From Periweissella fabaria (lineage in GTDB: Bacteria > Bacillota > Bacilli > Lactobacillales > Lactobacillaceae): a DNA stretch of 64,000 bases. A program made the position numbers and the translations under genes. The DNA is taken from positions 62,001-126,000 of the forward strand of contig NZ_CAKKNS010000001.1 of the NCBI RefSeq assembly GCF_918814575.1. The letters run 5' to 3'. Below are positions 25,716 to 34,241 of the stretch, piece by piece. How positions within the stretch are numbered: position 1 is the first letter of the stretch; the number at the start of each line of letters is the position of its first letter. The notes under the pieces are model-generated. The model ran no database searches. It had not been told where the DNA came from and saw only the letters and a program-made list of their open reading frames with translations.

Positions 25716-25900
25716 GGCTATAAAAATGACCCTGGCACGAGAAAGACTTTGAAATGGCATAATCAGTTTATCAAAGAGGTCATGAACTCATTGATAAGAA
25801 AAATCTCTAATACTAGTCAGAGATAAAGAATGAAGTTACAAACCTAATTATAAATTTTATTAAAGCTAGTCGTAAATGACTATGAGGAGGATTATCAAGT
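25716..25900 (+). other. intergenic control region before the mobility module
   Basis: It contains GACCCTGGCACGAG, similar to GTACCCTGGTACAA at 20626. It also has an inverted repeat ATCTCT (25803) / AGAGAT (25819) and TAGTC-GTAAAT-GACTA near 25867. An AGGAGG ribosome-binding site serves the next gene. These may be operator or origin sequences. No ORF is evident. Confidence 0.4.
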
Positions 25901-26311
25901 ATGTTATTAGGAAAACCAGAACTTTCTAAAGTGATTGTAGAAAATGTAATTAAGCCAAAGAGTGGTACTATTCAAACTGTAAGCAAGTCCCCACGCTATG
26001 CAGAATCAGGCGAAGCAATTCAGGGATCTGTTGCCAAAATATCTTGTCAGTTCGTTGATACTGAGTTAGCAAAACTTATCCAAAAATCTGGAGCAGATAC
26101 TTCTGAACTAAAGACTTATCCACTTGAATTAGTCGGAAATGAACAAGATTTAATTGGTATTGAAGCAAACGATTTGATTGGTTCAGAAATCAAGTTGGAT
26201 GATGCAAAAACTATGTTGAAATGGGAACAAGGCAGAAATGGTGGAGGGTGGCGAGGTTTAAAGCTAGTCTTAAATGTTTCAGAAGCAACAAATGAAAGCG
26301 AGAAAAAATAA
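25901..26311 (+). CDS. DUF961-family protein (HelP/YdcP-like conjugative element protein)
   Basis: A 136-aa protein of the family found at the start of Tn916/ICEBs1-type conjugation modules (Orf22/23 of Tn916, YdcP/HelP of ICEBs1). HelP of ICEBs1 is a helicase processivity factor needed for element replication. Visible family features are the LELVGNEQDLIGIEANDLIG segment and GGGWRGLKLVLNV at the C-terminus. AGGAGG precedes the ATG. The stop overlaps the next small ORF by one base (TAATG). It is first in the mobility operon. Family call by gene order and motif resemblance. Confidence 0.78.
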   Translation: MLLGKPELSKVIVENVIKPKSGTIQTVSKSPRYAESGEAIQGSVAKISCQFVDTELAKLIQKSGADTSELKTYPLELVGNEQDLIGIEANDLIGSEIKLDDAKTMLKWEQGRNGGGWRGLKLVLNVSEATNESEKK

Positions 26312-26472
26312 TGGATAAAAAAGAACTTAGCATTTGGGCATATCTTAACGAAATCGAATACTGCCTCCAAGATGAAACATTAAATAGAAAGCGTGCTTCG
26401 GAACTTATAGATATTGCTCGTGATATTTTGAAAGGTAAAGTAAAAGGCGATTTTGAGGACTGCGGAAAATGA
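26311..26472 (+). CDS. 53-aa hypothetical protein of the mobility operon
   Basis: A small ORF, MDKKELSIWAYLNEIEYCLQ to FEDCGK. It is coupled upstream by TAATG to the DUF961 gene and downstream by ATGA to the coupling-protein gene. Double translational coupling with no gaps strongly suggests a real gene. The product is helical and mixed-charge with two Cys residues. I recognise no family; small ORFs are often found at this position in Tn916-like modules. Confidence 0.65.
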   Translation: MDKKELSIWAYLNEIEYCLQDETLNRKRASELIDIARDILKGKVKGDFEDCGK

Positions 26473-27929
26473 TAGAAAAATTTATCGAATGGTTTTCTCG
26501 CCTCCCCCCACTTGGAGGATTTCTGAGTAAATTGACCGTTGATGAAAATCAGGTACAGGTTGCTTATAAAAAACGTAAACTTTATATTTTGCTTACAAAG
26601 ATATGGGCAATGATTACTTTCTTATTGTTGATTGTGTATAACTTTAAAAATGTGATTCCCAGCTTTTCAAAAGGAAGAATAATTTTTGACAATCAATCAT
26701 TATACCTTATGTTACTCTTCGCACTCGTGATCATCATTGCAATTTCACTCTGGGAATATCTCCATTCCAAATACTCACCTATTGAAAAATGGAAACTTGA
26801 AAAATTGCTAAGAGGATTTACAGAGGAAAGCGACTTACTACGCCAACATGATAATTCGTTTAATCAGACAAAATCTGTTAAATGGATGTATTCAGCTACT
26901 GATGGTTTGGTTACTATTAAGCTCATGGCTGGTGGACACGTTAATGCAGAGATGGAGAAGGATATTACTCGTAGGCTACATGGATATTTTGTAAAGGAAA
27001 CTAAAAGGTCTTGGATACTTGAAAATCGAAGAATTAAAGATGGATTGATTACAATGGTGTTTTCTCACGAAAAAGATGAAAGATTGATAATAGATGATAT
27101 ATCTAAAATACAGAAAACTAACGAGTTAAATATTAAGCTCACAAAACGCTTATCATGGACTACACGTCAGCCTATGGGACTGATAGTCGGTCCTACTGGT
27201 TCAGGAAAAACAAGTCTATTAAAAGGCTTAATCATTAGTTTTCTTGCCAGTAATTATAAGAATAAGATATTTACAATAGACGGAAAAGGAGCATTTTTAA
27301 GTGTTGCTATGAACCGCATTGGGAGAGTATCTACTGATGCGCAATCCTCTTTAGAACTAACTACTGAACTTTATCAAATTATGCAACAAAGATATGAAGA
27401 AATGAATGCTGATGTTGATTCTGAGAGGGATTTAACTCATGCAGAATTATTTAAACAGGGCTCAATTTTACTCATTGCAGATGAATTATTGTCACTTGTT
27501 GTAGAAATGCAAGCTAAAGATAAAATTTTAAAACCTGCTGAACGTATTTATCCACAATTTTACTCTAATTTAATGAGCTTAATTGTAAAAGGAAGACAAG
27601 TGTCAATATCAGTAGTTGTTAGTGGACAGATGATGCCAGCTTCTATATTACCAACAGAGGCAAGGGATTCTTTAGGATTAAGAGTAGCGTTAGGACGTAT
27701 GTCGCAACAACAAGCTCAAGAGATATTTGGAGTGGGATTAAAAGATTTACCACGAGCGGATACTTCTAATTATGGGGGATTGATTTGGCTAGATGGACTT
27801 GATTGGGAAGCACCGAAACCCTTTTTAAGTCCTTACTATGATGATGAAAAAATACCGTTTAAAGAAACGTTATCAAAATTAGCTGAGGCTGAGGGCGGTG
27901 GCTTGCCACAAGCCAAGTGCCTCAGCTAG
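26469..27929 (+). CDS. FtsK/SpoIIIE-type coupling ATPase (TcpA/ConQ/Orf21-like)
   Basis: A 486-aa ATPase with two N-terminal membrane helices (residues ~45-66 and ~78-98) and an FtsK-like motor. Walker A is VGPTGSGKTSLLKG at residues ~239-252 and Walker B is SILLIADELL at ~336-345. This is the coupling protein that delivers relaxase-bound DNA to a conjugation pore, as ConQ (ICEBs1) and Orf21 (Tn916) do. The C-terminus (EGGGLPQAKCLS) is Gly-rich. It overlaps the preceding ORF by 4 bases. No T4SS genes follow, so it would have to work with a pore encoded by another element. Confidence 0.88.
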   Translation: MIEKFIEWFSRLPPLGGFLSKLTVDENQVQVAYKKRKLYILLTKIWAMITFLLLIVYNFKNVIPSFSKGRIIFDNQSLYLMLLFALVIIIAISLWEYLHSKYSPIEKWKLEKLLRGFTEESDLLRQHDNSFNQTKSVKWMYSATDGLVTIKLMAGGHVNAEMEKDITRRLHGYFVKETKRSWILENRRIKDGLITMVFSHEKDERLIIDDISKIQKTNELNIKLTKRLSWTTRQPMGLIVGPTGSGKTSLLKGLIISFLASNYKNKIFTIDGKGAFLSVAMNRIGRVSTDAQSSLELTTELYQIMQQRYEEMNADVDSERDLTHAELFKQGSILLIADELLSLVVEMQAKDKILKPAERIYPQFYSNLMSLIVKGRQVSISVVVSGQMMPASILPTEARDSLGLRVALGRMSQQQAQEIFGVGLKDLPRADTSNYGGLIWLDGLDWEAPKPFLSPYYDDEKIPFKETLSKLAEAEGGGLPQAKCLS

Positions 27930-27931
27930 GA

Positions 27932-27961
27932 CTTGCGTGTACTACTTGACATACACGCAAG
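27932..27961. repeat. perfect 10-bp inverted repeat, candidate oriT/dso
   Basis: CTTGCGTGTA-CTACTTGACA-TACACGCAAG: 10-bp arms around a 10-base loop, in the 65-base gap between the coupling-protein stop and the initiator gene. There is no T run, so it is a poor terminator. Rolling-circle initiators commonly nick a hairpin next to their own gene. Confidence 0.55.
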
Positions 27962-27994
27962 ATAAGCTGAATAGAACAAGAAAAGAGATTAAAG

Positions 27995-28852
27995 ATGGTT
28001 GAATATAATTCAAAAGTTATTAGGTTCGATCATCATATAGAAATAATAAAATATGGTGAAAATCGAATAAGAACATTGGGTGGAAAAGTTAAATCTAATC
28101 GAAGGTTAAAATGCGTTGACAGTGAAGAAGCAAAACAACAACGAGTTTTAGAGCAAGCATATCGAATCAAAAGAAAAATCAAATATTATTGTCAAGCCAA
28201 TGATTTTGATTTGTTTTGGACGCTTACACTTAATGATAGTAAGATAAATGCAAAAAAATATGTTTATTCAAGACAAAGGTTACAAGCATGGTTAAAGTAT
28301 CAGCGTGAAAGGTATGGGAAATTTGCTTATCTTTTTATACCAGAATTGCATAAGTCGGGGAGAATACATTTTCATGGCGTAACGGGTGGTTTATCGCCAC
28401 CACTTGTAGAGGCTCGTTATCCCAAAAATAATAGGCTCATCAAAAAGAAAGGTATTCAGATTTACAATGCTGAAAATTGGCAGAATGGATTTAGTACAGT
28501 TTCTAAAATTCAGCATAAAGAAAAATCTGCTAATTATATCACAAAATATATTACAAAAGAGTTGCTAGAAATGCCCAGTGCATTTCATCAACCTAGATAC
28601 TTTGTAAGTCGAGGATTAAAACAACCTGAAATTTCTTATGTCGAGCTTACAGATAGCTATTTTAAAGATTTTAAGCCATCGTTTGTTGTTGGTGAAAAGA
28701 ATTCACTTGAAAATAAATTTGAAGCCGATATTTCTATCTATCGAATGGATATTTCAGAAGATGGGGAACTGCTTCAAAATAGTCTTACAGAAACAGTCTG
28801 GAAGTTAAAACAAACAAAAAGCCCTGACGGCAATCAGGACTTCAAAAAATAA
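27995..28852 (+). CDS. HUH-type rolling-circle replication initiator / relaxase
   Basis: A 285-aa protein with a replication-initiator endonuclease core. The metal-binding HUH motif appears as IHFHGV (in YLFIPELHKSGRIHFHGV, residues ~110-127). The catalytic Tyr motif is probably NYITKYITKE (~residues 181-190). An upstream FDLFWTLTLND segment matches motif I. Such proteins nick a double-strand origin, stay attached to the 5' end, and can serve as relaxases in mobilizable elements. It differs from the Rep_trans NicK/MobT relaxases usually paired with DUF961/FtsK proteins. A small hairpin (CCTGA-CGGCAA-TCAGG) lies in the last codons. Confidence 0.8.
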   Translation: MVEYNSKVIRFDHHIEIIKYGENRIRTLGGKVKSNRRLKCVDSEEAKQQRVLEQAYRIKRKIKYYCQANDFDLFWTLTLNDSKINAKKYVYSRQRLQAWLKYQRERYGKFAYLFIPELHKSGRIHFHGVTGGLSPPLVEARYPKNNRLIKKKGIQIYNAENWQNGFSTVSKIQHKEKSANYITKYITKELLEMPSAFHQPRYFVSRGLKQPEISYVELTDSYFKDFKPSFVVGEKNSLENKFEADISIYRMDISEDGELLQNSLTETVWKLKQTKSPDGNQDFKK

Positions 28853-28906
28853 TTTTGCAACGTCATTATATCATATTGCGGTATAAGTGACAGATCGAGG
28901 TGTAAT

Positions 28907-29155
28907 ATGAAAGTAAAGTTTGTACCAGTTGCTAATAGCCGTGCAGAATGGGGAAATAAAAGTGCAATTTTGCAACGCTATGAAGGATTAAATATCTATA
29001 CGCTTAATCGTTGGATTTCAGAAATGCGTAATAATAAAAAGTTTAGATCTGGTGTTATCAATCCAACACATAAAATAGTATTTATTAGTTTTGAAATTTT
29101 TGAGGAATTTTTATACTGGAAACAATATGGCTATTCAAAAGTTAAGGCAAAATAA
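28907..29155 (+). CDS. small DNA-binding protein, probable excisionase
   Basis: An 82-aa basic protein located directly upstream of the integrase gene, the usual position of xis. Helix-turn-helix-like features are seen in NKSAILQRYEGLNIYTLNRWISEMRN, as in MerR/excisionase-like proteins. GAGGTG precedes the ATG. The likely role is to bend or bind att DNA and steer the integrase towards excision. Inferred from size, charge and position. Confidence 0.68.
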   Translation: MKVKFVPVANSRAEWGNKSAILQRYEGLNIYTLNRWISEMRNNKKFRSGVINPTHKIVFISFEIFEEFLYWKQYGYSKVKAK

Positions 29156-29236
29156 CTGAGAAAATGATAAAATAGGATTGGCTAATCATAATTCTATTTT
29201 ATCTTTTTTCTTATTGTAGCTTGGAAAGGATAAAAT

Positions 29237-30493
29237 ATGTATTTTGAAGAAAGAAAAAATAAAAATGGAGAGAGTTTTTATGTAGCTGTAGAGCGCTATA
29301 TTGACCCTCTAACAGGGAAGAAAAAACGTGCCTCAGTCGTCTATCGGACTAATACTGTTCGAGCGAGAAGGCAAGCAGAACGAGAGCTAGTTGATAAGAT
29401 TGATGACTTGATTTCAAAGAAACAAGGCTATTTTCAAGGGAAATCAATGTTAACTTTTTACGACTTAAAGAATAGCTGGTTTGATACTTGGAGAACAACT
29501 GTAAAACCTCAGACTGTAAAACGTGAAGAACTTGTGACTGATAGGCTTTCGGAGTTGATAGCTGATGATATTCTACTTGAGAAAATAACGCCACTATTAA
29601 TTCAAAATTGCTTAAATGAATATCGAGAAAAATATCATTCAACGCATTCTACTATGCAACATATTAAATGTACGTTGAATAAAATATTCGATTACGGTGT
29701 TCTTCATAATGTAATTGCATTTTCGCCATCAAGAGTAGTAAAGCTTAGTGCTACTGTTGAAGAAAAGCGAGCAAAGAAAATTAGGCTCGAAAAGAAGTTT
29801 TTAGATGAACGAGAAGTTAAAGCTTTACTTTCTGAACTTAAAGGGAGTAGAAATCAAAATTATTACGACTTAGCACTGTTTTTAATTGGAACTGGTTGTC
29901 GAATTGGAGAAGCTTCGGCGTTGACTGAAACTGATATTGATTTTGAAAATCATTTGGTTACGATTGATAAATCTTTACAGGCTCATGATTTAAAAGTGGA
30001 TGATTTTTATCTAGATACTACGAAAACCGAAGCAAGCGAACGAGTGGAACAACTTCCTGAATTTGTTATACAAGCCCTAAAAAGAGTGATTAAACGTAAT
30101 AAGCAATTTGATAAGCATATGGAGAATTTCCCCTCAGAAGTTTTTAGAAAATCGGACTTTCTTTTCAAAACAGAATATGGAGTACCAATTACATCTCACA
30201 GTTTCAGGGAAATCTTAGGGCGTATAAATAAGGTGCTACAAATAGAGTGTCGAGAAAAGTATGGTTTTGAATGGATAAAAAATGCTGTTCCCCATAGTTT
30301 TCGTCATATCCATATTACGGTTCTACGTAACGATCCGACTGTGCCACTTAAAGAAGTTCAAGCACGCGTTGGGCATGTTCAAGTAGAAACAACAAATGGA
30401 TACACTCATTTGATGAGTGATTCTCAAGAAAAATCAGTGGAAGCAATTAGTCGCTTCGTTGAAAAAATGGGCGTGAGTGAAAGTAAGGCGTAA
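29237..30493 (+). CDS. int: tyrosine recombinase / integrase
   Basis: A 418-aa phage/Tn916-like integrase. The N-terminal arm-binding AP2-like domain (residues ~1-50) is followed by a core-binding SAM-like domain (~65-160) and the catalytic domain. Catalytic residues are Arg in GTGCRIGEASAL, His-x-x-Arg in PHSFRHIHI, His in VGHVQVETT and the nucleophile Tyr in NGYTHLMSD. Length is normal. It integrates and excises the element by recombination at att sites. It is the last gene, next to the right-end TTGCCCAA repeats. Confidence 0.94.
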   Translation: MYFEERKNKNGESFYVAVERYIDPLTGKKKRASVVYRTNTVRARRQAERELVDKIDDLISKKQGYFQGKSMLTFYDLKNSWFDTWRTTVKPQTVKREELVTDRLSELIADDILLEKITPLLIQNCLNEYREKYHSTHSTMQHIKCTLNKIFDYGVLHNVIAFSPSRVVKLSATVEEKRAKKIRLEKKFLDEREVKALLSELKGSRNQNYYDLALFLIGTGCRIGEASALTETDIDFENHLVTIDKSLQAHDLKVDDFYLDTTKTEASERVEQLPEFVIQALKRVIKRNKQFDKHMENFPSEVFRKSDFLFKTEYGVPITSHSFREILGRINKVLQIECREKYGFEWIKNAVPHSFRHIHITVLRNDPTVPLKEVQARVGHVQVETTNGYTHLMSDSQEKSVEAISRFVEKMGVSESKA

Positions 30494-30503
30494 AATCATA
30501 TTT

Positions 30504-30522
30504 TTGCCCAAAAACTGCCCAA
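30504..30522 (+). repeat. right-end TTGCCCAA repeat (att or integrase arm-site candidate)
   Basis: TTGCCCAAAAACTGCCCAA, 11 bases after the integrase stop, in the same orientation as the left-end copy at 20581. The paired TGCCCAA units look like arm-type binding sites, so the strand-exchange core may lie just outside. Confidence 0.55.
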
Positions 30523-30580
30523 AAATAAAAAATAAGATTATCAAAGCTCGGAAAGCCTTGATACACAAGGAGTTATAAAT

Positions 30581-31480
30581 ATGAGTACAATACAATGGTA
30601 TCCCGGACACATGGCGAAAGCCTTTCGGCAAATGCGCGAAAACTTACACCTTGTCGATATTGTTTTTGAACTCGTTGATGCACGGATTCCAAATGCATCA
30701 CGTAATCCCCAATTGGATGAATTAATAGGAAATAAGCCACGATTATTAATCATGACTAAGACGGATTTAGCTGATCCAGGTGAAACTAAAAAGTGGTTAG
30801 CCTACTATCGCCAACAAGGAATTGCCGCAGTCGGGCTTGATTCACGCGATCATATGACACCTCAAGTAATTACCAAGGCGGCCAAACGCGTCTTAGCTGA
30901 CAAGTTAGCACGTGATGCTGACAAAGGGATTAAAGATCAACCACTCCGAGCCATTGTGGCCGGAATTCCTAACGTCGGTAAATCAACGCTACTAAACCAT
31001 TTGGTAACTAAAAATGTCGCTATTACCGGTGATCGGCCGGGGGTTACTAAAAAGCAACAATGGCTTCGGACGCCAACTAATCTCCAGTTATTGGATACAC
31101 CAGGGGTGCTATGGCCTAAGTTTGAGGATCCAGAAGTTGGTAAACGCCTAGCAATCACGGGAGCGATTAAAGATACATTAATTGCTAAAGATGATGTTGC
31201 GTTAAGTTTAATTGGTTTTTTCCGTGAAGATAATCAACCAGCCTTGATTGCTCGGTATCATTTAGATGAAGATATTTTTGATCAGTTAAGTGATGTTGAT
31301 ATTTTATTACTAATTACCAAAAAACTCGGCTTTAAAGATGATTATGATCGAGCAGCTGAGCGGTTGTTACTTGATTTAAGACGTGGTCGCATATGTCAAT
31401 ACACGTTGGAAAAAGCCCCAATTACTAACGACGCTGATAATGATGGCGTTGAGGACGAAGATGCCGAAACAAACGATTAA
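30581..31480 (+). CDS. rbgA: ribosome biogenesis GTPase RbgA (YlqF)
   Basis: A 299-aa circularly permuted GTPase needed for late assembly of the 50S subunit. The permuted order is visible: G4 motif MTKTDLAD comes first, then G1 [10 protein letters not shown] and G3 LLDTPGVLWPK. The N-terminal WYPGHMAKAFRQM and the C-terminal ANTAR-like helical region are typical. CAAGGAG precedes the ATG. It overlaps rnhB by 20 bases. The mobile element sits just upstream, so its own promoter lies in the short gap after the integrase or was displaced. Confidence 0.96.
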   Translation: MSTIQWYPGHMAKAFRQMRENLHLVDIVFELVDARIPNASRNPQLDELIGNKPRLLIMTKTDLADPGETKKWLAYYRQQGIAAVGLDSRDHMTPQVITKAAKRVLADKLARDADKGIKDQPLRAIVAGIPNVGKSTLLNHLVTKNVAITGDRPGVTKKQQWLRTPTNLQLLDTPGVLWPKFEDPEVGKRLAITGAIKDTLIAKDDVALSLIGFFREDNQPALIARYHLDEDIFDQLSDVDILLLITKKLGFKDDYDRAAERLLLDLRRGRICQYTLEKAPITNDADNDGVEDEDAETND

Positions 31481-32234
31481 AGTCATAAAAGCGCAATTAG
31501 CGATGGTGACATCACCAGACGATCAATTATTGATGACCTTAGCAGCTGATGAACGGCAAGGCGTTCAAGCAGCGATAGCTCAATGGCACCGAAATTATAA
31601 TAAGTTAGTCGCTGCTAAAGCTGCGTTCCAAGAACATTTACAAATTGAACGGAAAGCCCATGCTAACGGATATCGATTAATTGCCGGGGTTGATGAAGTT
31701 GGCCGTGGACCGTTAGCTGGGCCAGTGGTCGCTGCAGCGGTCATCTTACCCCCAGATTTTGCCGTATTAGGGGTTAATGATTCCAAACAGCTTTCTGACA
31801 AAAAGCGGCGTGAATTAGCACCGCAAATCATGGAACACGCTTTGGCAGTTGGCTTTGGCATTGTTGATGCTAATGAAATTGATAAAATTAATATTTATGA
31901 AGCAAGTCGAGTTGCTATGAAACAAGCCGTTGAACAATTACAACCAAGTCCGGATTATTTGTTAGTGGATGCAATGGTTATTGATATGGATACGCCACAA
32001 GAAAAGCTTATCAAAGGGGATGCTAAATCCGCTTCAATTGGCGCTGCTAGTATTGTTGCTAAAGTTAAACGGGATGAAATCATGGCAGCATATGATGTTG
32101 AGTATCCAGGATATGGGTTTGCAAGTAATGCGGGATATGGCACTGCGACACATTTAGCCGGTTTAGCCGCCTATGGTGTTACACCAATTCATCGGCAAAC
32201 TTTTGCCCCCGTCAAAAAATACCAGCAAGATTAA
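31461..32234 (+). CDS. rnhB: ribonuclease HII
   Basis: A 257-aa RNase HII that removes RNA from RNA-DNA hybrids and misinserted ribonucleotides. The catalytic Asp-Glu is in IAGVDEVGRGPLAGPVVAAA, and later acidic residues are in DYLLVDAM and KVKRDEIM. The start at 31461 follows GAGGACGAAG within the end of rbgA; an upstream in-frame extension is an overlap artefact. The ~70-residue N-terminal extension before the catalytic domain is usual in Lactobacillales. It forms a two-gene unit with rbgA. Confidence 0.95.
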   Translation: MPKQTIKVIKAQLAMVTSPDDQLLMTLAADERQGVQAAIAQWHRNYNKLVAAKAAFQEHLQIERKAHANGYRLIAGVDEVGRGPLAGPVVAAAVILPPDFAVLGVNDSKQLSDKKRRELAPQIMEHALAVGFGIVDANEIDKINIYEASRVAMKQAVEQLQPSPDYLLVDAMVIDMDTPQEKLIKGDAKSASIGAASIVAKVKRDEIMAAYDVEYPGYGFASNAGYGTATHLAGLAAYGVTPIHRQTFAPVKKYQQD

Positions 32235-32271
32235 AATTAAATTAGAGGATCAACGTTGGTAGCATAAATAT

Positions 32272-32300
32272 TTGGTTGACTGTGTTCTATGTGGTATAGT
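32272..32300 (+). promoter_or_regulatory. promoter of the dlt operon
   Basis: TTGGTT at 32272-32277 and TATAGT at 32295-32300 with a 17-bp spacer. It leaves a leader of about 210 bases before dltX. Confidence 0.65.
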
Positions 32301-32453
32301 ACACCTGTATATTGTTATCTTAATGTGGTAAAATTATGGAATGGTTGTTAATAATTTAGCCAACGTTAATAAAATTTAAAGCTGTGTTAAATTATAAGAC
32401 AACACTTGTCACATACTAGGCGATGCCGTATGATAAACAAGGAAAATATTTCA

Positions 32454-32489
32454 AAAATGTTACCGTTTGATTGCAAATGATAACATTTT
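32454..32489 (+). promoter_or_regulatory. hairpin in the dlt leader
   Basis: AAAATGTTA (32454) pairs with TAACATTTT (32481). An inner TTTG-ATTG-CAAA extends the stem. It stands 30 bases before the dltX start. It lacks a T run, so it is more likely an RNA-stability or protein-binding structure than a terminator. Confidence 0.45.
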
Positions 32490-32518
32490 CGTTTTAAACT
32501 GAGTTAAGGAGGTCAGCG

Positions 32519-32668
32519 ATGTTTAATTATATTGAGCAGCTACTCTCAAATAAAACCATCCGTTTCATAGCACAAACCATCTTTTACTTCATTGTTTTGA
32601 TGTTCTTACTCTATATGTACGGGTATGCAGAACATGGTCAAGGTGGCTTTATCTATAACGAATTCTAA
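32519..32668 (+). CDS. dltX: teichoic acid D-Ala incorporation-associated protein DltX
   Basis: A 49-aa single-span membrane protein. It has a basic/amphipathic N-terminus, one helix (IAQTIFYFIVLMFLLYMYGY) and the conserved C-terminal motif FIYNEF, the hallmark of DltX. The C-terminal motif has been shown to carry D-alanine outside the membrane in the Dlt pathway. AAGGAGG precedes the ATG. It is the first gene of dltXABCD and is short enough to be missed by gene callers. Confidence 0.93.
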   Translation: MFNYIEQLLSNKTIRFIAQTIFYFIVLMFLLYMYGYAEHGQGGFIYNEF

Positions 32669-32702
32669 CTATTAATAAATTATATATGTAAAGGAATGTC
32701 CA

Positions 32703-34241
32703 ATGGTCGAAAATATTATTAAGACAATCGATATGTATGCCAGTACGCAACCAGATACGGTTGTATATGATTTCTTAGGAGCAACGCATACGTATGCCGA
32801 TTTAAAAGCACAATCTGATAGTTTAGCAGCATACATCGAAACACTTGAATTACCAGCAAAGAGCCCGGTTCTTGTTTACGGTGGCCAACAATTTGAAATG
32901 CTAGTAAGTTTCTTGGCCCTTTCAAAATCAGGACATGCATATGTACCTGTTGACGTTGAATCTGCAGCAGATCGTATTACAGCAATTTTAGAAATTGGTG
33001 AACCGGCGGCAATTTTAGCAGTTGATACATTACCTGCACAAATTGAAATTCCAAGTGTACCAGTCATTAACTTTGACGAATTAAAAAGTCACATGAATGC
33101 TAATGACACGTATGATATGACACACCCTGTCCAAGGTGATGATACTTACTATATTATCTTCACTTCAGGTACGACAGGTAAACCAAAAGGGGTCCAAATT
33201 TCGCACACGAACTTGCTTTCATTCACTAACTGGATGATTACGGATGATGAATTTATGGTTCCTGACCAACCACAGATGTTAGCCCAACCACCATACTCAT
33301 TTGATTTATCAGTTATGTACTGGGCCCCAACCTTAGCTAAGGGGGGAACATTGTTTGCGTTACCAAAGGATATAATTAGTGATTTCCAAAAGTTATTTGC
33401 TTACTTGCCACAACTACCAATGCAAGTGTGGACTTCAACACCATCATTTGCTGAAATGGCAATGTTGTCTGAAGATTTCTGTGCTGAAAAAATGCCTAGT
33501 TTAACCCATTTTTACTTCTGTGGTGAAGAATTAACGGTTAAGACTGCCCAAAAGTTGCACACTCGTTTCCCAGAAGCCCGGATTATCAATTCATATGGTC
33601 CAACGGAGGCAACGGTAGCCTTATCAGCTATTGCAATTACGGAACCAATGTTAACTAGTGGTGAGCGTTTACCAATCGGGTTACCAAAACCTGGTTCAAC
33701 AACCGTCATTCTTGATGAAGATGGTAATGTGTTACCAGCTGGTGAACAAGGTGAAATTATTATTGCCGGTCCGAACGTCTCAAAAGGATACCTTAATAAT
33801 CCAGAAAAGACAGAAGCAGTTTTCTTTGAATATGAAGGACAACCAGCATACCACACTGGTGATTTAGGTAGCTTTGATGCTAACGGTGTGCTTCAATATG
33901 GTGGCCGGATGGACTTCCAAATCAAATTTAATGGTTTCCGCATTGAATTAGAAGAGGTTTCACACGTCTTAAACTTATCACCATACATCAAGTCTGCAGT
34001 GGCGGTACCACGTTACAATAAAGAACACAAAGTTCAACAGTTGTTAGCGTATGTGGTTGTTAAAGAAGACGTTGATGCCAGTGATAACTTAGCTTTAACA
34101 AAAGCAATTAAAGAAAGTCTCAAGGACTTGATGATGCCATACATGATGCCTTCACGCTTTATTTATCGTGAAGACTTACCAATTACACCAAATGGTAAAA
34201 TCAACATTAAGAGCTTGATTGCTGAGGTGAATAATCGATGA
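32703..34241 (+). CDS. dltA: D-alanine--D-alanyl carrier protein ligase
   Basis: A 512-aa adenylation enzyme that activates D-alanine with ATP and loads it on the phosphopantetheine arm of DltC. ANL-family motifs are the A3 core [15 protein letters not shown] (~residues 155-169), [13 protein letters not shown] (A5), [10 protein letters not shown] (A7), [18 protein letters not shown] (A8) and the A10 Lys in NGKINIKSL. Length is normal. It overlaps dltB by 4 bases. Part of the envelope-charge operon that D-alanylates teichoic acids and affects resistance to cationic peptides. Confidence 0.97.
   Translation: MVENIIKTIDMYASTQPDTVVYDFLGATHTYADLKAQSDSLAAYIETLELPAKSPVLVYGGQQFEMLVSFLALSKSGHAYVPVDVESAADRITAILEIGEPAAILAVDTLPAQIEIPSVPVINFDELKSHMNANDTYDMTHPVQGDDTYYIIFTSGTTGKPKGVQISHTNLLSFTNWMITDDEFMVPDQPQMLAQPPYSFDLSVMYWAPTLAKGGTLFALPKDIISDFQKLFAYLPQLPMQVWTSTPSFAEMAMLSEDFCAEKMPSLTHFYFCGEELTVKTAQKLHTRFPEARIINSYGPTEATVALSAIAITEPMLTSGERLPIGLPKPGSTTVILDEDGNVLPAGEQGEIIIAGPNVSKGYLNNPEKTEAVFFEYEGQPAYHTGDLGSFDANGVLQYGGRMDFQIKFNGFRIELEEVSHVLNLSPYIKSAVAVPRYNKEHKVQQLLAYVVVKEDVDASDNLALTKAIKESLKDLMMPYMMPSRFIYREDLPITPNGKINIKSLIAEVNNR

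Larger units (their letters stand above)
20577..30540. mobile_element. putative integrative mobilizable element carrying a type III restriction-modification system
   Basis: About 10 kb inserted between yozE and rbgA. In order it holds mod, res, an unknown gene, a DUF961 protein, a 53-aa ORF, an FtsK-like coupling ATPase, an HUH initiator, a small DNA-binding protein and a tyrosine integrase at the right end. All genes are on one strand. Codon use is more AT-rich than the flanks, with many AGA and ATA codons. Similar TTGCCCAA-containing repeats lie near both ends. No VirB4-like or other T4SS gene is present, so autonomous conjugation is unlikely. The exact boundaries are not certain. Confidence 0.8.

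Noticed and set aside
28810-28845. hairpin CCTGA-CGGCAA-TCAGG as a terminator after the HUH initiator
   Set aside because: It sits inside the coding sequence and is followed by an A-rich tract, not by T residues on the transcribed strand.
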